Positions 1 to 11,099 of a DNA stretch of 64,000 nt are shown here, one piece after another (the stretch's first letter is position 1; each line of letters begins with the position of its first letter). The DNA is from Limnomonas spitsbergensis (lineage: Eukaryota; Chlorophyta; Chlorophyceae; Chlamydomonadales). The notes under the pieces are model-generated. The model saw only the letters and a program-made list of their open reading frames with translations. It searched no databases and had not been told where the DNA came from. A program made the translations under genes and the position numbers. The stretch lies in assembly GCA_037349105.1 (NCBI GenBank), contig JAYJMM010000078.1, positions 186,001-250,000 on the forward strand, in the 5' to 3' direction.

Positions 1-958
1 AGCACCGGTATACCAGAACACTGCTGTACATTTTGGAGGATGAGGAACATTAGTTTACTTTTTGCTCCACCCCTCGCCTCCAATATGAACATTGGAAATC
101 CGAGGATTTCCTGCGAGCTATATCCTCTCAGTTACCACGTGTTCAAGCTGTACCAGATCGCATTGGTCAAGGAGTCATGCATATACCGGTAAGCAGACGG
201 AGTATCGGCACAGTATTACATAGATTTCACATTTAATAAGCAGGCACACATATTACTGGCATGATTTTATGATAATAGCTCAGAGTCAGGACAGATGTTT
301 TCATATGGCCGGTCATCATTGAAGGCAATCAATCCTGGCTTATCTTGGCATGAAGGAATTCATGGTTTATCATCAATGGAAATGGAAACAATGACCCACC
401 CAAAGGACACGTGAAGTCCTACACAGAGTCATATCCCCCCACTACTACACAAGAGTCATCTATTTCCCCCACTCCTACATGAATACCTCCGTCCTTGACC
501 TCCTTTACCCCCCCCCCCATCACACAGAACCGATCCAAGGGAACTGCATATGTAAAAGCTCATACATGAGTAAATCAAAGGGCTGAACTGAAGCAAGGGT
601 AGTGGCAGCATCAAAATTGCTGTAGCAAAAACAGGTAGCCGGCATTAAATCAGTATTATGCTCTAGTATGCTTGTATAGCAGAGCTTTGAAGCAATACCA
701 GGAGATGAAAATTGTGAAAATATACCAAGCCAAAAGGTCCCATGACAATAGGGATGGCAGCAGCTGATACTTGAAGCTAGGCCTCTGGGTGCAATCAAGA
801 CTGCATAGATACAATACTGTTCGTAGGTAGGGAACCACTACTTCATAACAAGCAATATGAATCACATCGTCATGTGGGATGATCGACATGGAGCAGCAGT
901 GGTAATTGAATCTTATTTCATTTTATGGCCCACCATCAGGCCCACAGAGGCCACAGCT
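1..958. other. Non-coding sequence, probably 3' flank of the bHLH gene
   Basis: No convincing exon, RNA gene or repeat is visible. It lies downstream of the minus-strand bHLH stop codon and probably holds that gene's 3' UTR and terminator. Short open frames here have no recognisable composition. A C-tract is at about 509-518. Confidence 0.4.
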
Positions 959-2732
959 TTACTTGACCACCTTCCGCTTCTTCAGAGGGAATCCGCTGCC
1001 CTCGCCACTGTTCCCAGGAGACCCCCTCACCCCTTGCCTCGCCTCGGGATGCTGGCCGCAACAGGTGGCACCGAGCGCGGCCGCAGCCAGTATTTCGAGC
1101 GGAGCGCCATGGCGCCCGTAAGCATCGGGCGCCACCAGGCTCCCCAGACCCAACGCTGAGCGCTGTGCGACAGTCGGCAAGCTCATGTACTCGCTCGGGC
1201 CACCAGAGAAGGCTCCATTAGCGCCTGCGAGAGAGAAGCCGAGGTGCACGTCGCTCACGCCCTGCCCGCCACCAGGCGCCCAGAGGCCCCCGTGCGTCTC
1301 CTCGAGGCTGATCGTCTTGAGGCCGAGCTTCTCCGCCAGATCCACCAGCGATGGCTGCTGCTGCTGCGCCGGCCAGGAGTGATACATCTGCTGCTCCTCG
1401 CGAGCAGCGCTCAGGGCAGACTCATGCTGCCTCTGGAGCTGCATCTGCTGCGCCTGCTGCTGCAGCTGCAGCGTCTGCAGCTTATGGCGCTGCTCTTGCA
1501 GTTGCAGCTGCTCCATCTGAACCTGCTGCAGGTGAAGCCCGTGCGCGTCAAAACGCTGCATGCCGCCGGCCGCAGGTCCAGCCTGCTGTTGCTGCTGCTG
1601 CAAAAGGAGTGAAAGGTGCTCCCTCGACAGCGGCTTTAATCCACCCGCAGCAACCACGTTTGATCCGCCCTTCATGCCGCCAGACCCCTGCTGCTGCTCC
1701 TGATTCAAAGCGGCGTGCAAGGCGGGCACAGTCTTCCCTGACCGGATGGCCAGCACATTTGCCTCCAGCTCTGCCGACCGGATTTTCAGCAGGTTGATGT
1801 AGTTGATGAGCTCCTCCAGGAAGGCCGCTGTGTTGGAGCGTTCCGTGTGAGGCACAATTTCCCTCAGCATGTCCAGCCTGTGGAAAGGAGCAATGAGGGG
1901 CAGTGTGAAGAGAGGGCGTTTGCTATCAAGGCACAATCTCCCTTCGTGCATCCAGCCAGTGGAAAGGAGCAGTAAGGGCCTGAGGGTCAAGAGGGTACGG
2001 CTGTAGCTGTTTAAGACGAGTTCCCAGAGAATGTCCAGCCAGCAGATTGAAACTGTGTGGGTCTGAGGGGTAGAGATGGGGAGGGGCAATGAGAAGCAGT
2101 GATGGGCATTAAGGCATACATATCGGGGAGGGCAAGAGGGCATCATGTCTCTACTCGGGAGTCTTAGACATGCCTATTCGGCTGCGGCGGCGGCTGGTTT
2201 GAAGTCCTTGCTTTGGACACCAGCCTAACAGAGGCAGTTTGAGCATTCAGTACGAATGTATGAGGGAGCTGAGTCCCCAAGCTTTCACTGCACTGTTCAG
2301 GCTCGTACTCTCATGACTCACCGCCATTTTCAGTACCGGTGTGATGAACAAAAATGTTTAGTCAGTGAAAATCGGAACCTCATCAACAAGATTGTCCTCC
2401 AAACAAATCTAACACAGTTGCCTGCTTTTCTCACCTCTCGTTGATTCTCGTTCGGCGACGCTGCTCAGCTGCTTGATGGCGGCTTGCATGGGAGGCTGAA
2501 TTTCGGGAGTTCGTGCCAACGTTTAAGCCGGCTTGGACAGCGAACACTCCGCCAATGGAATCACCTTGCAGGTACAGGCTGTCCCCATTGTGAGAAGAAT
2601 TTGGGATTTTGAGTGCATTGCCTGGCATGGTGAGCTCAGTCATGCTTGCAGGGGGGGGCTGATCCGAGGACAGTGGCATGCCAAATGTGGCGGCAGTGAG
2701 CGAGTGCTGCTGGAAGGCGTGACTGCCCTGTC
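959..2732 (-). CDS. bHLH transcription factor (BIM/MYC-like), two visible exons, 5' end uncertain
   Basis: Likely a nuclear DNA-binding transcription factor. Exon 2732-2435 ends with the basic region (SRHQAAEQRRRTRINER) at a GTGAGA donor; exon 1877-959 starts after CAG and supplies helix 1, loop and helix 2 (LDMLREIVPHT...FLEELINYINLLKIRSAELE). The split arginine codon (AG/G) makes the join in-frame. The H-E-R pattern of the basic region predicts E-box or G-box binding. The C-terminal half is glutamine-rich, encoded by CAG/CTG runs at about 1350-1620, a probable activation or coiled region, and the protein ends PLKKRKVVK, a classical-type nuclear localisation signal. The first in-frame ATG is at 2679, giving 387 residues, but an acceptor (TTGCAG) just before 2732 suggests upstream coding exons that I could not place. 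The bHLH resembles plant BIM-type factors; the subfamily is inference. Confidence 0.85.
1878..2434 (-). repeat. bHLH intron with decayed copies of the downstream exon start
   Basis: The acceptor-side exon edge (TTTCCACAG then GCTGGACATGCTG, reading minus) is echoed twice inside the intron, at about 1930-1977 and 2009-2053. The copies keep the CTGGCTGGA core and a similar following GGGA..TTGTGCC or GGGAACTCGT stretch. They read in the same frame as the exon (CWLDILWELV and TGWMHEGRL against HRLDMLREIV). They are diverged, so they are old duplications rather than assembly noise. Confidence 0.6.
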
Positions 2733-2802
2733 CTGCAAGCAATGAGCATATTTCACAATGAGACAGTTGGTTAGAATTGGAACGGCCCAATGCCAGGGGC
2801 AC

Positions 2803-5800
2803 TGGCCATTGAAAGGCCTATCATTGGCAAATTCAACGATGAATGATTGTTGACATATTCTTGACATTTCCATAAAAAAAATCACGGTGCAGTATGGCAC
2901 ACAGCGTCCGACTCAATGCAAATTATCAGTTGACACTTCTCCGCTCATCAGTTCCTGGCAGAAAACCGATCCCCGTGGGACCAAGAAATGAGCTAACCTC
3001 GCCAAGAAGCGCAGTAGTATACTGCCATGGCGCAATACAACATGGCCACGATACGAGGAAGTATTTGGTATCGTTTCCCACCCACCCGATCGTTTTCTAC
3101 TCCGAGGCCGCGTCCAGATTTGGCGAGATTTATGGTCTAGAGGCCAATGAATGAACAAGAGCCGCGAATGGCATTCACGTCATGGCTTCTTGGATATCAA
3201 GGTCATATTCCAAGCCACATTATGCTACACAGCAATCACTGTTCACGCCGCCAAGCACGGATATCGGCGTGGCAGAGAGGAAGTCAAAATATCCGAACAT
3301 GTGCCAATTTACGACTAGTCATCCTGTAGCCTGTGGTCCTTTGACAATCCATCCCCAAGGATCCCATGTGGCCGGGTCATGATGATGACCATTTGCAGGT
3401 AGTGGGTGGACACGTGCCTCTATCTCCGCATCCCTTGAGCAAACAGCATCGCATCTTCTCATGCTCGCAGCCAGCCTGTCACTCACCTGGCTTGTTCGGC
3501 TTGTGGTGTTTGACTGCTGGCTGGCGACGCGACTTTTGAATTGCGGTGCTGATCAGTAGGTTGTTGACTCTGCTACGGTGTTGGAATGGCTGCCGGTAGG
3601 TAGCCTCGAGGAATGGTCCTTGTCTGAAAGGGCGCTGTCATGCTGTCACATGTGACGCAGCACACGTGGCCTATCTTGATAAACCCTAATCAATTTTACT
3701 TTAGTCATCGTCAGCCTGTGTGGGTTTCCTATGTGCAGGTCGTAGCGGAGTTCTTCTAGAATCGCGGCAGAGTTCTCTGTCTCGAAAAATCATGCACTGC
3801 TTAATATCCTCTTTCCTCGCAGGCCATCGACATGGCAATTACCGGTATCTGGGTAGTAACAGCCCGTTTCTGATTGACTGCGGAACTCCTCTGCAGGCCC
3901 TGTCGTACATAAACGGGGTCTGTGTAACTGCTCAGCAGGCCTTTAGAAGACCCACTTGCGGCCTTTTCTCCGAGGACCCCACCCCTCCTCGGCACTTCCA
4001 GGGTCTGCGGAAAGATTTTAGGCCTTCAAACTGACATTTTATAGTAGAATCGCCATATTTTTCTGCCCATGGTTGTATCGGGTGGCCGGTGGTCGTGTGA
4101 GCGACCCTGGACATGGGCCGCGTCAGGCCGCGCCTTTCATGAAGCACAGCGAGCGAATCGGCAGATGTAGCAGAGCAGGTAGAAATGTGGCATGGTTTCG
4201 ATCAAGACTTAATCGACCCGAAATTATAGGAGATCGACACCAAAGCGATTCAAAATCGGCATATGTGTACGACCGATCCCCTGGACACCCACGCTCCGCA
4301 GGGGTCCATCAGAAACGACATCTGCGGAACTCTTCCGCAGACCATCTGACCACTGTACAATTTGTATCTCCGCAGTCAATCAGAATCGGGCTGTAAGACA
4401 CCAGTAATACATGCCTGGTAACTAACTGCCATGTACTACGAGCTTGGTACCACGTATCAACGTAGTGCCGGGCTCGTGTTCACTCTATGTCCTCTGATTC
4501 GACACGATCTTTGTCTAGCGATATCATTCAGTTGTATCGATATGTTGCCTGTATCGACCCCTTCCTCTCATCGCGATCGCGACGGGGCTGGCCTGCCAGT
4601 GCAGATTTTGAAAGGTGACGTCGGAGGTGACGTGTGATAAGGGTGAACGACGACGCAGTCGGCACCAGATCGGCAGGACGGCAGCTGTGGCCTGGCAAGC
4701 CGTGAGCCCAAGAATCGTGTAACTTGACAATATATTCACACAGCCCAATGTCTGACGCACTTTTACCAGTGGGCATGGTGGCATGGATGGCGGCCAAGGC
4801 GCTGCCCATCTTGCTGATGCTGCTGTTGATGCTTCCCGCATCTGTTACCACTGCTGCTGCTGCCACTTTCGCCTCTGCTACTGCTGTCACTTTTAACACT
4901 GCTACTTTTGCCACTGCTGCTCAGCAGCAGTTGGCGCAGAGCACGCCAAACCCAGCCGCCAGTGTGGATCAGATGCCCCAGCTCATGGTCTGACACCGAG
5001 ACGACCCGAGTTCCTTTGAAGCAAGATCGAAGCTGCACAGTGAGTGGACCAGTGTTTATTCATGTGCGTGCCGGACCACTGTTTGAGGGCCGCCGTGCAG
5101 CCACCACTGGGCCGATAGGGACCAAATTTTGACCGGCTTGAGGCTGGAGTCTCCACGACGCAGCCATGCATGCTGAAACTGGCCCCCTCCGCTGTAAGCT
5201 GTGATAAACCTGAATTGTAGCATACTTTATCAACAGTAAGTGAATAATAACCACCCCAGGTGCCCTTGGCATAGCCTGGAGGGCTACAACGACATCACCC
5301 CAGCCAGATGCCCAGATCCCACATGGCAGCCGGTTGGGTCACAATCTGTTGATCTTAATAGCTATTGCAGGCCTGCAGACGAGGTGGCTCATGCAATCAA
5401 CCCCTACCTATCGCCCCCGTTATTATGTTCCTTGCAGCGGCAAGATTGTTTTGCTTGTCATTGGCAGGAATAGCCGAATGGCAGCCAGGGGCCACTTCAT
5501 ACAATGCCTTATTATTATTAACACAACAAGTGTAGAACGGTGCATACCCGCTGGGCCCTGCTGAACGCTGGCCACGTGGGGCTGGTAGGGAATGACCAAG
5601 CTCAATTCCTGCTACCATGCACAGCCTGGGCCATGGTGCAGCCATGCCATCCTCCTATGTGAGGGTGCAGGAACATGGAACCCGGCGTTCTAGGCGGGGG
5701 GAGAGAGAAGATTGTGTGGTGGGTTCGATCCCTCAACCTCTGGGCATGGATGCCACCAGCGTTATACCACTGGACCATTTCCCCCTACGCACAACAAGTG

Positions 5801-6640
5801 GGCCACTGACATGGTGCCCTTTCACTCACGTAGGCAGCTCATTTAAATTTGTTGCTGAACAACATGCTGCTCACTGAGATGCGGCAGTTGCTGACCGCTC
5901 ATTTGCTGCCCCCCTCGCCACTTCCTCACTTACCAGCTGCTGCCCTCTCGCTTGCGGGCAGTTGCTGCGCACTCACTGATAATTCGTTATCACAAGAGCA
6001 GGGGGTCAACAACCTGAAGCTGCAGACCTGGGCATTGTTCGCACAGAACATGATAAGGATTGAGGACTGTCTTCCGCCTGCAGCGAATCCGAAGAAGTGG
6101 ACATCTCGGCGGTGCATTTTATTGCAGGCGGGTTTTTACAAAAATGTTTTATAAAGTTGCGGATGCAGTAACCTTGCATCCCTTGGGCGGGGATTAAGGT
6201 ACTGTCATGTGCAACAGAGTCCCTGCCCGCGCACAGTTCTTGCCAGAGAACTCTGGTTTCCGCTGGCTGGAGGATGGCCTGCGTGTTCTGGGGACTGAAT
6301 CTCCTCCCAGCCACTTTCCTGCCTGAAGAAGAGACCGACATGTAGGAGATATTCTTGTCCAAGATGTCTGGGAGGCCCATTTCACACAGTCTTGGACAAA
6401 TAGAAGCACTGAATGTCAAATTAAAAACATCCTACATGAATACCGGTATACATACATACATGGGCAGCACAGCCTAGAGGCCTACCGCTGCCTCACGTCA
6501 TAGACAACAAAATTTTAATAATATTTGATGCTCCCCCAGACCAAAAATCCCTCCCCTCCAGTTGCTTCCCTTCCTTCAATAGTATGTCGGAACCTGGATT
6601 TTGCCGGGTTGCTGTATAAAGGTCCATTGTTAGCACCCTA
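2803..6640. other. Intergenic or intronic DNA, no assignable gene
   Basis: No recognisable protein family on either strand. A possible minus-strand coding stretch at about 4763-4900 (Ala/Ser-rich, with a GTAAAA donor-like site) could be an upstream exon of the bHLH gene or unrelated. The minus-strand frame at 6006-6419 is open for 137 codons but has no family resemblance. Short ACCGGTA-type palindromes recur. Confidence 0.3.
5541..5674. repeat. Dispersed repeat, copy 1 of a ~135-bp family
   Basis: The stretch beginning GTGCATACCCGCTGGGCC and ending near GTGCAGGAAC is closely matched, in the same orientation, by 28216-28350. It has no open frame of note. It may be a short interspersed element or part of a longer retroelement tail, since it shares the word GCTGGGCCCTGCT with the tails near 29.4 and 30.1 kb. 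Confidence 0.6.
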
Positions 6641-6649
6641 CAGAGGAGG

Positions 6650-6760
6650 CTAATGCAGCAGCAGCTGCTGCCACTGCTTGTCCTCATCCGTCTCCAGATT
6701 GCTCCAGCCGAGCGCATCTCGCAATCTGTCCATCCTCTCCCTGAGGGCTCGCCAAATCAT
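6650..6760 (-). CDS. Possible terminal exon, unknown protein
   Basis: On the minus strand a frame from ATG at 6760 to TAG at about 6650 encodes 36 residues beginning MIWRALRERMDRLRDALG, with charged amphipathic composition ending QWQQLLLH. A CCTCAG acceptor-like site lies within it. It looks more protein-like than its surroundings but no partner exon or family is identified, so it could be chance. Confidence 0.2.
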   Translation of the reverse strand: MIWRALRERMDRLRDALGWSNLETDEDKQWQQLLLH

Positions 6761-7040
6761 GGGCGAAGCAAAGCATGTTGCACAATTTTTATTTTAGTTT
6801 TCAACATGAGCACCACTGGGCAGCCGCACATGGGCTGACGGGGACGCAGTCTTGATTAGCCTATGGCCGGTGGCCTAAGCAGCAGGGCTTGCTGCACTAG
6901 GCCCCCGGCCACAGGTTACTAAATTGTATCTGAAGCGTACTACGATAAACTGGTACTACAGAGTGGTACTTGACCAGTCATGGCCTGTTTCTAGCATTCA
7001 GTTTATTTTCCTCTCGACTAGAGACAGTCGGGCGCCTTCG

Positions 7041-7149
7041 CGGCTGAGCCTTTTGAGCATGGCCCAGAGGTGTGAAGTCATTGACTGGCCCAGTGATGCT
7101 GACAGTCATGGACGTTACACCTCTGGGCCCTGCTCAAAAGGCTCGGCCC
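7041..7149. repeat. Inverted pair of retroelement-tail fragments
   Basis: Arms 7041-7073 and 7115-7149 are near-complementary and both carry GAGCCTTTTGAGC followed by GCCCAGAGGTGT, the word that also marks the tails at 29.4, 30.07 and 30.37 kb and the 43-bp satellite. The arrangement would fold into a hairpin of about 30 bp. Confidence 0.6.
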
Positions 7150-7199
7150 CATGATGCTGACAGTGCAGCGCTCTGTCGCAACAGATGAGAAAATTGAAC

Positions 7200-8500
7200 A
7201 CAGAAATCTGCATTTTGTCATGGATGCCCTAGAGCATTGCACGCCATTATGCCACCCGGTTGGAAACACATATCTCTGCGGAGCCACAAGTCATTACCCG
7301 TACTAGTGATAAGTTATCGTGATCACCAGCACCTGGGGGCGGGGAGCCACGGGGGCCGGATCTGCAATATTTTCTTGCATCCTGGTTTCAGCCTGGATCA
7401 AACCCTCGTGGTTTCCCACCCCCTGCCAGCACTTACATAACATGTTCTGCTAACTAGCTAGGCCACATTATCCTAGGTGCAGAGGATCTCAGGAACAGAA
7501 TCATTCCAGCAATCAAATCATCGAGCTGCAGAAAGACATTAAATTCTGGGCACCTACCCTACCTGTTACCGTATGCTGAACACAGGTTTAGGAATTCAAT
7601 AGCATTCTTTCAGTTCATTGAAAAACGACCTCATAAGACATGGGGGACCACCTGGGCATGACAATCGTTGTAGATACCGTGAAAGGCACACCTCTGTAGA
7701 GAACTACTATATCAAATTCGTCACGCAGGCAAAGGTACCCTACTCCGGCATGCGCAGCTGGTTTTTTTATATTTGGTGCGGGCAACACTACTCCGCGCAC
7801 TCCCTAAAATAGTTGTTAATTATTATTCTGTCTCGCACCACTCTGCGCACCTCCAAAAATTATGAATTAAAAACCGGTTTTACGGTAATTAAATCCTACC
7901 TGTTCGGGGGACCATTGATGCATCCCGGCTTGAAGCAGAAGGGCGGGTCGGGGAGAGACCTTGAGGATTCTGACCTGCGAGAGCGGAGGCATGGAGAGGC
8001 AAGCTAGGGCGACCGCGTGCAGTGTTTACATTCCGGTTAAAGGCAGGCTACCCAGAAGCTGCCAAATGCCCAATTGGGGTCAAACCTAGGCCTAGATAAA
8101 TGAACACAGAGTCACAGACCGCATGATGAGAGGCTGGATATCTTGGCTGGCTGGGGGGGGAGGGGCAGTCATGAAAGTGTTACAGAGAGGCTCATGCACG
8201 GCAGATCGCCCAGACAGCCAACCGAGGAATAAATAGCTGTCGGTCAGCTCATCATCCGGTCAGCTCATCATCCACTGGTGCACAACCATGCCATGGGAAA
8301 GCATTGACATTGAGTGCAGCACATGTTCGTAGCCCGGATCAAGAAGAAATGAATCTAAAAACAATGTATCAATTGTTCATTCACTTTGCTAGCTTGGTCC
8401 TCCAAAACAAAAAACGTGGAAGATGAAGTTCAGACAAGCATAAAGATATTGCCGTCACGACGTTAATTTAAGCATCCAATACTTAATAAAAAAGCTGTTG
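7200..8500. other. No gene recognised
   Basis: Mixed-composition DNA without a supported exon, RNA gene or array. Short A/T-rich segments alternate with GC-rich segments. An 8-G run with interruptions lies near 8152. Confidence 0.3.
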
Positions 8501-8599
8501 GACAGCTGGATGGGTGGATGTTGCAAAAGCAGTGGCCGTACCCCAGCCTCCGACTCTTACAGAGCATCTTGGTAAAAAGCATAAAAGGCAGCTGCTTTC

Positions 8600-8830
8600 T
8601 CAGCCCCTCACCTGAAAATAACCATGCCCCCATCCCTGAAGAGGAACTGCGTTTGTGCATCCAGCCACTGGCCCAGCTCTCAAGGCATGATGCATCGCCA
8701 GTGCTTGTGGCCAAGCCATCCCAGCCACCGACTTCTGCAGAGCATCATAAATTTACAATGCATCGCACCTGCACTCTCAGCCTCTCACCTGAAAAGAACC
8801 ATGCTCCCGTCCCTGAAGAGGAACTGTGTG
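8600..8830 (-). CDS. Possible micro-exon and a tandem copy with duplicated donor
   Basis: On the minus strand, 8823-8789 is a 35-bp segment bounded by ACACAG and CAG/GTGAGA that would read FLFRDGSMVLF. A close copy at about 8650-8612 carries the same donor context (TTTTCAG/GTGAGG). The shared segment extends roughly from the candidate exon into the following intron-like GGCTGAG. No family is recognised; the splice-site context is the main support for a real minus-strand exon. Confidence 0.3.
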
Positions 8831-8839
8831 CGTAATTGA

Positions 8840-9650
8840 GAAAGGAAGTGAGAGAAGTGAGAGAAATTTGGGACTGGCTTGAATTCCGTCAGCAGGCAGC
8901 ATGAGCTAAAATGGGCGCATGGCTGTGTGAGCCCTTTGCCACGTGCGAGCATGAACAGCTGTCACGATCATGCTGACTCAGCATCAGGAGCAGCTGCTGA
9001 TGGGATACCAGAGGTAGCACGGTATCCATGTCCCATGCTTTGGCCTAAATGGGCGGCTTCCTTAATCCACACACTTGTTTGCGTACCGGTATCTATTTAC
9101 GTATCTTACCAGTTTTTTTAGTGGTATTTAGAATTAAATGTTTGGTTACCCGTACCAGAACTTGTCATTCTGTGATGAAAGCGCGCTGCAGGCGCCGAAA
9201 TTCACCGAACCGAATGAATTCCAAGGTTTTTATTATGGCAACCGAACCTTACCTCCGCCGAATCAATTGTTTGGTTACCACCTGTGTTACCACGACTTGT
9301 AACCAGTCACCACAAAAAACTCCCTGTCGCCTCGTAACCAGTAACCACTAGACAGATCCCATAGGTCGCTTACCTGTACCTCATCCACATCCAGCCCACC
9401 TGTGACATGATTCAGTGAACAGGGTATAGGGTTACACCATTAGTTACGGGGGTTACATGAATTCACTGCACAGGGTAGACTGCAGCCAGCTCTCTGGCAG
9501 TCAGCTCGCCATTATTTTCTGGGTGCCTTCTGCTTCAGTATGTATTGTATCCGTGGTAATACCTCTTGGCAACTGCGGGATTAAAGGAAGTTGTGAGTGG
9601 TCCTTGACTACTCATGGGAGCAAAGGTCAGAAAGGTGGAGCACCAGCAGC
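8840..9650. other. No gene recognised
   Basis: No supported exon or RNA gene. The region contains several GTTAC and ACCGGTA-type words but no tandem array or long open frame. Confidence 0.3.
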
Positions 9651-9654
9651 TTGA

Positions 9655-10095
9655 AATCTACCTCCACTTGAGATCCATCTCCACTGGAGATCTACATCCA
9701 CTTGAGATCTACCTCCAGTTGAGATCCACCTCCACTGGAGATCCACCTCCACTTGAGATATATCTCCACTGGAGATCCACCTCCACTTGAGATCCACCTC
9801 CATTTGAGATCCATCTCCACTGGAGATCCACCTCCACTGGAGATCCACCTCCACTTGAGATCTACCTCCACTGGAGATCCACCTCCACTTGAGATCTACC
9901 TCCACTGAAAATCCACCTCCATTTGAGATCCACCTCCACTTGAGATCCACCTCCACTGGAGATCCACCTCCACTTGAGATCTACCTCCACTGGAGATCCA
10001 CCTCCACTTGAGATCCACCTCCACTGGAGATCCACCTCCACTGGAGATCCACCTCCACTTGAGATCTACCTCCACTGGAGATCCACCGCCTGCTG
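9655..10095. repeat. 18-bp minisatellite, about 25 copies
   Basis: Tandem units of the form GATCCACCTCCACTGGAG or GATCCACCTCCACTTGAG, with ATC/ATCT variants. The period is a multiple of three, so both strands stay open; the minus strand reads as a repeated VEVDLKWRWISSGG-like peptide. That is probably a by-product of the period and not evidence of a protein. Confidence 0.9.
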
Positions 10096-10099
10096 AGAT

Positions 10100-10303
10100 C
10101 TACCACCTCTTGATATCTACCGCCTGCTCTCTTTTTCTACCATCAGCTACTTGTCGCATGCCTTCCGGCATCCTACTTCCCGCACCCCACTCCTCACCAT
10201 CATATGGAATTTGGGCAACGATGACCCCCGCTTGCTCGTCAGACTCGGTCACGGTTGCGTTCTGGTCAGCCAATTCGTCAAGCAGGGCCCTGAGCTCAGG
10301 CAT
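10100..10303 (-). CDS. Short unidentified coding-like frame
   Basis: Minus-strand frame of 67 codons starting MPELRALLDELADQN and containing an acidic stretch (VTESDEQAG), then IPYDGEEWGAG. The heptad-like Leu spacing suggests a short helix. Composition is protein-like and it abuts the minisatellite. It could be a retroelement remnant or an exon of the same putative minus-strand gene as 10938-11056. No family is assigned. Confidence 0.25.
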   Translation of the reverse strand: MPELRALLDELADQNATVTESDEQAGVIVAQIPYDGEEWGAGSRMPEGMRQVADGRKREQAVDIKRW

Positions 10304-10806
10304 GAGATAGTTTGGGGTTTAGACGGAAGTTACTGTAGATCTGGGTTTGAATGGATGTCAGTTGGGGTTTCAACGGACGTCACCGCTTGCAACGGGGGTA
10401 GGGGGGGCAGTTTTTTCGGCAGCAGCGTAGCACCCAACTATCAATAGCCCTGTAATAAGGGGCCTACAACACAATGATCACAGACAGACAAAAGGCTACC
10501 CCCCCCTTCGGACGTGAGAGTTAAGGGAACAGCACTACTGAGTGCGGAAGCCACGTCCGTGCCGTTACCATCTATGAGGTCATGACTCACTGCAGGATAT
10601 GGGACCTTGCTGGGGATAATGCTGAGATTCCTGTTCTAAGGACCTTGCTCTGAGGATATTTCCGGAATTCTTGCTTTAAAGATCATGCTTTGAAAATCTA
10701 TCTTTGAGCATCTTGCTCTGAGGACATTTCCGGGAATCTTGCTCTGAAGATCTTGCTTTTAGTGTCTAGCTTTCAGGATGTAGCTTTCAGGAGCTTACTC
10801 AAGATT

Positions 10807-11056
10807 GCAGCATACTTGAGCTTTTGTCCCTTAGCAGTCGGGGTGGAGAACCACACAGGTAATGGAAGGGCGAGACGAAATGGCTGTCACCATAGATAAG
10901 GTCACAAGACAGCCGGCCATGGGATCTTGCAACGTACCTAAACGCTTGCTCCTTGGCTGTTGGGGTGTAGAACCACGGGGCCATGTAAGAGCGAGGGGAG
11001 TTGAGAGCCGTGGTTGAGATGCACCCAGCATCGGGTGGGCAGCCCGCCAGGGAACT
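10807..11056 (-). CDS. Candidate exon (11056-10938) with a downstream duplicated donor edge
   Basis: On the minus strand a 119-bp segment lies between a TCGCAG acceptor and a TTTAG/GTACGT donor; the favoured frame contains NSPRSYMAPWFYTPTAKEQA. Directly downstream, 10888-10807 repeats the last ~80 bp across the donor in decayed form (CTCGCCCTTCCATTACC..GTGGTTCTCCACCCC). The protein is not recognised. Support rests on the splice-like borders and on the exon-edge duplication seen elsewhere in this window. Confidence 0.35.
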
Positions 11057-11099
11057 CTGCGATAAGCCTGTGACCTCCTGTGACATGGGTATGCAATAA

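Noticed and set aside
5690..5800. A possible tRNA or tRNA-derived SINE (GGTTCGATCCC on plus, TGGTCCAGTGG on minus)
   Set aside because: The A-box-like and B-box-like words are on opposite strands and neither strand folds into acceptable T and acceptor stems.
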